Shown here piece by piece: positions 18,979-26,487 of a DNA stretch of 64,000 nt. Made by a program: the position numbers and the translations under genes. The number at the start of each line of letters is the position of its first letter. The stretch's first letter is position 1. The stretch comes from Leptolyngbya sp. CCY15150 (GTDB lineage: Bacteria > Cyanobacteriota > Cyanobacteriia > RECH01), in the NCBI RefSeq assembly GCF_016888135.1, contig NZ_JACSWB010000170.1:62001-126000 (forward strand). The letters run 5' to 3'. The notes under the pieces are model-generated. The model was not told the origin of the DNA. It ran no database searches and worked only from the letters and a program-made list of their open reading frames with translations.

Positions 18979-19424
18979 CTATTCAACTCTTTCCCAGTGG
19001 TTTTGAGTATTTGCCAGGGCTGCCTCATAGGTCTCTAGAAGCATTGTAGCGCTTGGCAAGATACTGACATGGGTGGGGCTATCCTGAACCGCTTCCAGAT
19101 CACCAGTAATCTTGCTATCGTCGATCTGCCAAAGCGGACTCGACCCGTACCGCCAAACTTGGCTGGCTTACGAAACGCTGGCAACCCCTCAATAGCAAGC
19201 GAAACTGACATTCCTTTCACATTTTTGATGGCAACGGTTACAGGTTCCCCCGTACCTCTGCGCTCTGCTTCCGGTTTCAAATAGCCTTGCTCGTCAATAC
19301 AGCCAGCGGGCAATTGCTCGATATCGATGTCAACGTTGGGTCTGACTCCTAAAAGCCGGGCGCTTCGTCCAATCCTAGGTTTGCCATGGTGCTCTGCCAT
19401 ACCGCGATAGTAGAGTTTCGCCAT
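18979..19424 (-). pseudogene. Frameshifted hypothetical gene (toxin-like pair partner)
   Basis: From the ATG at 19424 the frame reads MAKLYYRGMAEHHGKPRIGR through FRKPAKFGGTGR, then runs into an unlike tail ending at 19035. Adding one base near 19136-19141 restores a plausible end: PLWQIDDSKITGDLEAVQ, DSPTHVSILPS, and LETYEAALANTQNHW, with stop at 18979. The restored tail is hydrophilic and ends just before the next gene, so the single-base deletion (or a read error) is the simplest explanation. Family not recognised. A GTG at 19493 would extend the N-terminus by 23 codons. Confidence 0.6.
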
Positions 19425-19499
19425 CTGTGACAATCGATTCAAGCGTACAGAGCTATGATCCCATGAAGAGGTAGCAGCAGCATAACTCTCCACTTTAGA

Positions 19500-19597
19500 A
19501 AAGCGATCGCCCCCCTAGTTTAGAGAAAAGCGATCGCCTTTCACCACAATCTCAAAGGACGAGTGCAACACCTCTGTGTAGAGCTAGTTAGCCGTTG
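19500..19597. repeat. HIP1-bearing units plus 50-bp dispersed repeat, copy 2
   Basis: Two AGCGATCGCC-CCCTAGTTTAGAGAAA units (19500-19545) run directly into the second copy of the 50-bp repeat (19548-19597, partner at 14971-15020). The juxtaposition TTTCACCAC after the last unit is also seen near 16031-16040. The same modules are therefore shuffled between neighbouring gaps. Confidence 0.6.
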
Positions 19598-19937
19598 AGA
19601 TGAATTCAGATAACCTGAACTGTCCAACAGAGAGCCTCTTGGTGGTCGGCTCCGTCAATTTGTTATGCCGCGTTACAATAGGTTAAATCAGCCGGACAGC
19701 CATGGCGTGATTAAAGCTATAGCTACTCCGAGGAAAAACGACGCTGCTTGTTAGTGTTTGCAAGCGATGTTGCATGTAGTATGAGAGAAGCGAGGCAATT
19801 CCCAGCACATAGATCCGATATGGGCACAGCAGAACGCTCAGTTCAACCCATTGAGTAGACTGCATCAAGCCCCAACAATGATTGCATCGGCGAATCCTCA
19901 CCTACTCCCCGACCTGTTTTTCCACTCTCTTAGCATC
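19598..19937. other. Intergenic region, no clear gene
   Basis: About 340 bp. A short leftward frame (19683-19901) has no recognisable content. The block GAGCC...GGCTC near 19635-19662 with TTGTTATGCCGCGTTAC nearby looks faintly like a cassette recombination site but cannot be assigned. Confidence 0.4.
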
Positions 19938-21026
19938 ATGGCTAAATCCAAAAAATCCGAAGATGTCCCCAAGACAATGGAAGCGAAGTTCAACAGTATT
20001 GTGGAACTGACCGATGAGTTTGCGCGGCAACATCTCAACGACGAGTACGCCCAACTGATTCGTCAAGCTACAGCTACCCTCTGCCGTAAGCGTCCTTCCC
20101 CCCTCAGTAAGGGACAGACAAAGACATGGGCTTGTGGAATCACCCATGCGATCGGGATGGTCAATTTTCTTTTCGACAGTTCTCAAACGCCCCATGTTAG
20201 CGCCAAAAGCATCTATCAGTGGTTTGGTGTAGCGGACAGTACTGGACAGAGCAAATCGAAGTTGGTGCGTGATACGTTGAAGATGCATCAGCTCGACCCA
20301 GATTGGTGCTTGCCCAGTCTAGTTGAAAACAATCCACTCATCTGGATACTGTCGGTGAATGGGTCTCTTATGGACATCCGGCTCGCTCCGATAGGCGCAC
20401 AGGTGGAAGCCTATCGCAAGGGACTCATTCCCTATATTCCAGGGCACAAACAAGACAGCGATGCGATCGCCGCTCTTGTTCAGGGGGGGGCAGTACCAAC
20501 TGGCGATCGCCAAAAACGTAAGCGTCGCACTGCAAACCCCAAAACACCTCCACAAGCGCCCTCTCCAGAGGCACTGCGATCGCTGTATGTCTTGGAGGTG
20601 GTATTACTAGATGGCCCTGTAACTGAAGCGTTTGTTGAGGAAAACCCTCAAGTTATCCGCATCATCGAGATTCGGGGCGATCAGACGCTGGCAGAGTTGC
20701 ACAGGATAATTTTTGCAGCATTTGACCGTGAAGATGACCACATGTACGAGTTTCAACTCAAAGGGATGGGCCCGCACGATCCAAATGCCGATCGCTATGG
20801 GTTAGCGGTTGCCCTGTCAGATGGGTTGGCTGGGGATGTTGCCAAGACGCAAATTGGGGCGTTGGGGTTGGTCGCTGAAGAGGTGTTTGGCTACTGGTTT
20901 GATTTTGGTGATGATTGGTGGCATCAGGTTGGCGTCGTGACTATTACAGAACCCCGAGCGAGGGTTCGCTATCCACGGGTGACTGAGCGGATTGGCGCAA
21001 GTCCACCCCAGTATGCTGAATTTTAG
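19938..21026 (+). CDS. Plasmid pRiA4b ORF-3 family protein with N-terminal DUF6398-like domain
   Basis: A 362-aa protein. Residues 1-165 (KKSEDVPKTMEAKFNSIVEL, CRKRPSPLSKGQTKTWACGI, SAKSIYQWFGVADSTGQSK) match the DUF6398 type; residues about 210-362 are the pRiA4b ORF-3 domain (VLLDGPVTEAFVEE, TLAELHRIIFAAFDREDDHMYEF, YWFDFGDDWWHQVGV). The function of the family is unknown; members are frequent in accessory and mobile regions. The ATG at 19938 (MAKSKKSED) is preferred over an upstream open stretch beginning 19851. Flanked by repeats on both sides. Confidence 0.8.
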   Translation: MAKSKKSEDVPKTMEAKFNSIVELTDEFARQHLNDEYAQLIRQATATLCRKRPSPLSKGQTKTWACGITHAIGMVNFLFDSSQTPHVSAKSIYQWFGVADSTGQSKSKLVRDTLKMHQLDPDWCLPSLVENNPLIWILSVNGSLMDIRLAPIGAQVEAYRKGLIPYIPGHKQDSDAIAALVQGGAVPTGDRQKRKRRTANPKTPPQAPSPEALRSLYVLEVVLLDGPVTEAFVEENPQVIRIIEIRGDQTLAELHRIIFAAFDREDDHMYEFQLKGMGPHDPNADRYGLAVALSDGLAGDVAKTQIGALGLVAEEVFGYWFDFGDDWWHQVGVVTITEPRARVRYPRVTERIGASPPQYAEF

Positions 21027-21079
21027 AGCAGGATCATCATGGGCGCGGACAGTGCAGGTGTTGCCCTAAAAACTGAGCC

Positions 21080-21607
21080 ATGAAAGACTATGACTTCACC
21101 CTAAAATTCAACCTTCAGCAGCCAAAAGTTGATCCTAGTGTTTATGTCGAAGCTTTGTATGCAGGCGGCTGCGATGATGCTTTAATTGGAATTGGAAAAA
21201 AGGGATATATTTCATTAAATTTTATTCGCGAAGCACCATTCGCCTATGAAGCTATGTCCACTGCGATCGCTGATGCAAAAAGAGTCATTCCCCATGCCAG
21301 CCTTATTGAAGCAGCACCAGATTATGCAGGCTTAACAGATGCAGCTAAAATTCTTGGCTGTACTCGGCAAAATGTTAGAAAGCTGATTGTAACAGGTGAA
21401 CCTAGCTCTCCGCCTCCTATCTATGAGGGTACACCTTCGATTTGGCATCTAGCAGAGATCCTAGACTGGCTACGCGAAGTCAAAGCATATCCGATTGATA
21501 GTTCATTGATAGAAGTTGCAAAAATGAAGATGGATCTGAATAATGTTAAAGGCTGGCAAACATTAGAGCCAACCTACCAGGAAACGATCAAAGCTCTGGT
21601 TTCTTAG
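21080..21607 (+). CDS. HTH DNA-binding protein, orphan paralogue (copy 2, no insert)
   Basis: A 175-aa near-duplicate of 17600-18307 lacking the 60-residue segment. The HTH (LTDAAKILGCTRQNVRKLI) and the N-terminal DYDFTLKFNLQ/VEALYAGGCDDALIGIG parts are retained. The homology extends from CTGAGCCATGAAA just before the start to about 100 bp past the stop, so a segment of gene plus flank was duplicated. No HicA-like gene precedes it; it is an orphan, possibly a solitary antitoxin. Confidence 0.65.
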   Translation: MKDYDFTLKFNLQQPKVDPSVYVEALYAGGCDDALIGIGKKGYISLNFIREAPFAYEAMSTAIADAKRVIPHASLIEAAPDYAGLTDAAKILGCTRQNVRKLIVTGEPSSPPPIYEGTPSIWHLAEILDWLREVKAYPIDSSLIEVAKMKMDLNNVKGWQTLEPTYQETIKALVS

Positions 21608-21759
21608 ATAAGAGTGCCTGGCTATCTAACAAACTATTGCACCAAAACGTTAGTTGCTATAAGTGTCGAGACAAAATTCTGAGGGCGATCGCCCCCCTAG
21701 TTCAGAGAAAAGCGATCGCCCCACATTAAACCTCAGCTAGTTATTCAAGGAAGCTTACC

Positions 21760-24700
21760 TTAAACAAAGTTGCTGACATTATTGATTTGATTGACCGTTG
21801 TGTTAGCAATCTGAGCGATCGCTTCTTCACCGTCAAAGATAAACGCATCAGCAGACACCGTACCTGTTCCTTGATAGAAACTGAGGTCAGCGAAACTTAG
21901 GCTTGTGAGCTGGAGCGCATCGCTGCCAATCTCAAAGTCACCGATGAAGTTGTAGGCACCTGCACGTAGGATAAAGGTATCATTACCTGCTCCACCCAAC
22001 AGGGTGTTGAGGCCTAAGCCGCCGTCAATCAGGTCATCTCCTGAACCCGTGGCAACGTAGTCGTCTCCACTACCGGTAAGGATATCTTTATTGCCAGCAG
22101 GTTGAGCCGCATCCACCATGTAGATAATGTTATCGCCTCCTGCATCTCGAACCGTATCTGTTCCAGTGCCTAAGCCAATCGAGTCGTTGCCGCTGCCGGT
22201 GAAGATGTCGTAATCTCCGTTTTCCAGCCAAATGGTGTTATTGCCATTCCCCAGGGTCAACGTGTTGGTGCCACCACCACCATTCACGCTATAGACGAAG
22301 TCGTCTCCATCACCTGCCGTGACCGTATCATCACCCGATCCAATGCCAACCAAATTATTGCCAGCACCCGCATCGACAGTGTTATCGCCACTGGGCAGCC
22401 AGATGTTGTCATTGCCCGTGCCGGTTGTAATGGTGTTTGTACCGCCATTGGCAGCAGCAGCGTCATCAATATAGATGAAATTGTTGCCATCTCCCGTGGT
22501 CACAACGTTGTTTCTGCCATCTAGGCTAACGATATTGTCCCCATCGCCAACGATGATGGTATTGGTATCACCTTCGTTGGGTGTTCCGTTCAGGGTAAAC
22601 CGCGCTAAGAGCGGGTCGTGGTCGCTGGCCCGTTGGGGGGTAGCGGCAAACTCAACATTGGTATGTACGATATCAAACTCAGCCCCGGTGGCTAGACCAT
22701 TGCTGACCAAAATATGGTCGAGCGACTGGGAGTTGCCTTGGAAGATAAACGAGTAGCGCTCATCTTCGGGCAGGGTCTCGGTTAGGTTGGTGAGGCCGCT
22801 GTTGGTCACGAGGTCGCGCACGGGCGAGACAAACTCAAACTCGTTGAGGTCACCCAGCACCACCACGTTGGCGTTGGGGTCGGCACCCAGCAGGCCGTTG
22901 ACGTAGTCCTGCACTGCTGCAGACTGCATCTGGCGCTCGTCGAGGGAGCCGTTGACGGTGACATCTTCTTGGCGGGTTTCAAAGGGCTGCTCGGTGCCCA
23001 GAATCGGAGCGCTGCCGCCCTTCGACGAAAAGTGGTTGTTGACCAGTGTCACCGCTTCGCCATTGAACTCAAAGGTGGCAATGAGGGGTAGGCGCGCACC
23101 TTGGAAGGCTTCGCCGCTGCCCTGACCGCCCACGGTGGTCACCGAACCCTCTACTAGATTGACCCGGCTAGGGTCGTAGAGGTAGGCGGTGCGAATGTTG
23201 GATCCCGGCTGACCGCCGCTGGTGTTGTTGCCGATAAAGGGGTTGTCGATAAAGGCGTAAGTGGGGCCGCCTGCCGCTGCGATCGCATCCACCAGCGTTT
23301 GCAGGGTCGCATCTGCCGCTGTTACACCGTCGTTGGCTGAGCCGGTGTTGTCCTGTACCTCTTGCAGAGCGATGACGTCGGGGGCGTTGAGGTTGTTGAT
23401 GATTTGCTGAGCGATCGCATCAAAGCGCCCATCGGCAATGTCGGTGTCGCCGTCGCTGTCGTTGGGGTCAAGGTTAAGGACGTTGTAGGTGGCTACCGTG
23501 AGCTGGTCGCTGCCGCGAGTTAGGGTGCTGACCTCTGGCTGGAGACCGCCCGCCACGATCTGGTTGGTAAAGTCGTCGGTCACGACAATCTCAAAGTTGC
23601 CGAAGCCGTAGCCCACCACTCCGGTGACATCACCCAAGGTGTCGCCCACATTCACCTCGGGGAAGGCAACGTCAAACACGCCGCTGTCAAACTGAAGCTG
23701 GATGCGCTCGGGGTTAAAGTCGTCGGGGCTGATGTTAAGGGTGCCGCGATCGCTTAGCCCCGTAGCTCCAACGCCGTTGTCGATGACGCCAAAGATTTCG
23801 CCAAAGCGATTGGTGGCATCAACAACCCGGAAGTCTTGAGCCGTCACCAACATGCCCTCCAGCGACTCAAAGAAGTCAATGCCGTCGGTCAGTGGGTCAA
23901 AGCTGCCAAAAGCATCGTCGTCGATAGTTTCGGTGGGAGGAACGCGATCGCCCTGGCCCAGGATGGTGGCTGCTGGCAGGGGGTTGCCGATGCTCAGTGT
24001 GGTCAGTGTGGGGCTGCCGATCTGAGTCGTTGACAGGTTGCGGGTTGATGCTCCGCCAGGGGTAAATTCAGAGACGGTGCCCTCCACCCGCAGTTCGTCG
24101 CCCACCGTCACTCCAGGGGCGCTGCTGGTGAAGACAAAAATTGCGTCGGAGGTGGCTAGGTTGCCGTCGCCCACAGGGTCTTGCAGATAAAAGCCGTTGG
24201 TATCGACAGCGGTGACAATGCCCGTGGTGGCCACCCGTTGCCCCACCAGCGGTGAGATGTGGGCTGCTCCTTGAATGTCACCAATGCGGGTTAGGTCAAG
24301 ATCGCCACCGTTATCGCCACCGCCGTTATCACCGCCGCCGTTATCGCCACCGCCGTTATTGCCACCATTCACGATACCCCGGGTGGCAGCTTGAGGGCCA
24401 GTCCAGGCCCCATTGATGAGCTGTAGCGAATCACCAATTGGCGTCGTTCCATCTTCGGCTACACCAATGTCAACACTGGTGAGACCATCTGCTGCGCCGC
24501 CCACGGCTGTAAAAGAGCCTTCGTAGCTAAGGAATTCCACTACATTGCCCTCGGCATCGACCAGCGCTACGCCGTCGGGAGCCCCATTCTGAATGCCGTT
24601 GCTGGGGAAATCAATCACGATCGTGCCCTGACCGTTGCTTTGGTCAGCTACTACGCCGCTGAGAGTAATAGTGTTGTAGGGCGCGCCACCGTTGCCGTTA

Positions 24701-25326
24701 TAGAGCACCACACTGTAGCCGCTGAGATCCGCGCCCGCGTTGGCGGTAATTTCAACGAACTCGCCCTCATCCGTGCCCACGTTGTCGTAGTGCAGCTCGC
24801 TAATGAATGCATTCACCCCAGGTGTCACTGCGTTGAAGATCTGGTTATTGTTGACTGTGTTGGGGGTTTGAGCAGCGGGTGCCACCCAGGTAAAGTCTTC
24901 GTAGGTCGAGCCAGTCCCCGTCAGTTGTAGAGAAAGGCCAACTGGTTCGCTGCCCGCTTCTGCCACGCCAATATCGACGCTGGTTAGTCCGTCTGCTGGC
25001 CCACCTACCGCAGTAAATCCGCCTTCATAGCTCAAAAACTGCACCACTTGCCCCAGATTGTTGACCAAGGCAAAGCCATCGGGTGCGCCATTTTGAATGC
25101 CGTTGGCGGGGTAGTTAACGGTGACGGTACCAAAGCCGCTACCCTGGTCGGCCACGATGTCGCTCAGCAAGGTCGTGTTGTATGCACCACCGTTGGCACC
25201 GTTGTAGAGCACTAGGCTCCATCCAGTTAAATCGGTGCCTGCAGGCGCAGCGATTTCGATAAATTCGCCGGCATCCGTGCCGACGTTGTCGTAGTGAAAC
25301 TCATTGATAAAAACCGAAGTAGCCAT
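21760..25326 (-). CDS. Secreted multidomain nuclease (ExeM/NucH-like) with RTX-like tail
   Basis: An 1188-aa extracellular protein. Two lamin-tail-like domains (about 1-150 and 170-320) share FINEFHYDNVGTDAGEF and FISELHYDNVGTDEGEF starts. A GGDNGGG linker leads to an OB-type segment (GVVTAVDTNGFYLQDP-like, about 345-480), then an endonuclease/exonuclease/phosphatase domain (about 590-905) with VATYNVLNLDPND, VIALQEVQDNTG, LGDLNEFEF and ASDHDPLLARF. The last 250 residues are GxGNDxI-type calcium-binding repeats. There is no N-terminal signal peptide, which fits type I secretion. Likely digests extracellular DNA or RNA, for nutrient scavenging or biofilm turnover. Monocistronic. Confidence 0.88.
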   Translation of the reverse strand: MATSVFINEFHYDNVGTDAGEFIEIAAPAGTDLTGWSLVLYNGANGGAYNTTLLSDIVADQGSGFGTVTVNYPANGIQNGAPDGFALVNNLGQVVQFLSYEGGFTAVGGPADGLTSVDIGVAEAGSEPVGLSLQLTGTGSTYEDFTWVAPAAQTPNTVNNNQIFNAVTPGVNAFISELHYDNVGTDEGEFVEITANAGADLSGYSVVLYNGNGGAPYNTITLSGVVADQSNGQGTIVIDFPSNGIQNGAPDGVALVDAEGNVVEFLSYEGSFTAVGGAADGLTSVDIGVAEDGTTPIGDSLQLINGAWTGPQAATRGIVNGGNNGGGDNGGGDNGGGDNGGDLDLTRIGDIQGAAHISPLVGQRVATTGIVTAVDTNGFYLQDPVGDGNLATSDAIFVFTSSAPGVTVGDELRVEGTVSEFTPGGASTRNLSTTQIGSPTLTTLSIGNPLPAATILGQGDRVPPTETIDDDAFGSFDPLTDGIDFFESLEGMLVTAQDFRVVDATNRFGEIFGVIDNGVGATGLSDRGTLNISPDDFNPERIQLQFDSGVFDVAFPEVNVGDTLGDVTGVVGYGFGNFEIVVTDDFTNQIVAGGLQPEVSTLTRGSDQLTVATYNVLNLDPNDSDGDTDIADGRFDAIAQQIINNLNAPDVIALQEVQDNTGSANDGVTAADATLQTLVDAIAAAGGPTYAFIDNPFIGNNTSGGQPGSNIRTAYLYDPSRVNLVEGSVTTVGGQGSGEAFQGARLPLIATFEFNGEAVTLVNNHFSSKGGSAPILGTEQPFETRQEDVTVNGSLDERQMQSAAVQDYVNGLLGADPNANVVVLGDLNEFEFVSPVRDLVTNSGLTNLTETLPEDERYSFIFQGNSQSLDHILVSNGLATGAEFDIVHTNVEFAATPQRASDHDPLLARFTLNGTPNEGDTNTIIVGDGDNIVSLDGRNNVVTTGDGNNFIYIDDAAAANGGTNTITTGTGNDNIWLPSGDNTVDAGAGNNLVGIGSGDDTVTAGDGDDFVYSVNGGGGTNTLTLGNGNNTIWLENGDYDIFTGSGNDSIGLGTGTDTVRDAGGDNIIYMVDAAQPAGNKDILTGSGDDYVATGSGDDLIDGGLGLNTLLGGAGNDTFILRAGAYNFIGDFEIGSDALQLTSLSFADLSFYQGTGTVSADAFIFDGEEAIAQIANTTVNQINNVSNFV

Positions 25327-25887
25327 GCGAGATCATTAACTCCAAGAAGACCGATGTTTTACCGCGCAATTTTTTCCCGCACAAAGCTAGCCCCATGAAC
25401 CATGGAGCCTGAATTCTGTGCAGGTTTCTATTGATTTAAATGATCCTGGTAACCCTCAAAGGCAGGCCAAGCTTGGAATCTGTAGTTTTCCCACAGGTAG
25501 ATCTCCACGTTTGAAATTGGATAAGATTTACTTACCTGTCGCTTTGAGGAAAACCTTGGTCAACCAGATTGTGAACCCAGGTCTAAGCTGAGTTTCTACA
25601 CGTCACTCCCTATCCATCGATGCAGACTCAAAAGCTTGCGCCGAGCAGCATGGATGGAGTGTCGCTGACATGCCAGTATTTCTACATAAAGAACATATCA
25701 GAGGCTTAGCTGTAGGTCGGTAAAGAAGTGTTTAACGGTATCTTAAGCTACTGATTCTTGTTCTAAACTTCATAAAGTTTGCGTTGCTGGACTTAGTGTG
25801 CGCTAGTTGCTGCCTACCCACCCAATTGCTTTTACTTTTTATTTGTTTACAATGAAACTGGAATGCAACCACACAAATTCAACCAAC
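25327..25887. other. Intergenic region, divergent promoters
   Basis: About 560 bp with no convincing ORF. AT-rich, and presumed to contain promoters for the secreted nuclease (leftward) and the small exported protein (rightward). No operator was recognised. Confidence 0.5.
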
Positions 25888-26247
25888 ATGTCAAATTCTC
25901 GACGTTCTACCCGTGGCGTTGTTCAGCGTCTTGTTCTGACACTCCTTGCTGGGCTGATGTGGCTCAGCTCTAGTTTGTTTGCAGCCCCTGCCTACGCCGA
26001 CGACTCGCCCGCATCTAAGCGCTATATTGCCGCCGATGGTACCGATCTGACCGCCATGGCCCAGTGTTTACCCAAACAGCTCAGCCAGGGCAATGTTGCC
26101 CGTGCCTTAAGAGAATCTCGGAACGACTTTTTAGAGAAGGTCTTTGATGTCAAAGACAACTACGACGACTACAAGCTCGACGAAACCGAAATTGCCTACC
26201 TAAACTGCGTCGAAAGCAAAGGTGTCACCCCCCAAGTGAAGCGCTAA
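25888..26247 (+). CDS. Small exported protein, unknown function
   Basis: A 119-aa protein with a typical signal peptide: basic start (MSNSRRSTRG), hydrophobic core LTLLAGLMWLSSSLFA and a cleavage site after APAYA. The mature 83 residues are hydrophilic with two cysteines (MAQCLPKQLSQGN and YLNCVESKG), likely a disulphide. Conserved-looking but no family was recognised. In-frame ATG codons at 25852 and further upstream would weaken the signal peptide. Probably periplasmic. Confidence 0.7.
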   Translation: MSNSRRSTRGVVQRLVLTLLAGLMWLSSSLFAAPAYADDSPASKRYIAADGTDLTAMAQCLPKQLSQGNVARALRESRNDFLEKVFDVKDNYDDYKLDETEIAYLNCVESKGVTPQVKR

Positions 26248-26487
26248 CCCCCATACTCTAAGGTTGGCATGACGTAGATAACGTATCGCTGGGCAAGTGC
26301 GTTTGGATTCAGATGAATCTGGGATTCGGCTGGGTCTAGTTTGCCCAGCATAGATGGCGCTGGCCCGACCGATATTCCGCAGGTTGCCCTGGTTTACCTA
26401 CCGCCTCACCATCGCCCTCAGGTTTACCTTTGCTGTTATTGGGGTCAAGGTTTGGGCGCTGGGCTGAGGGGATGCGAGGCTGATAGC

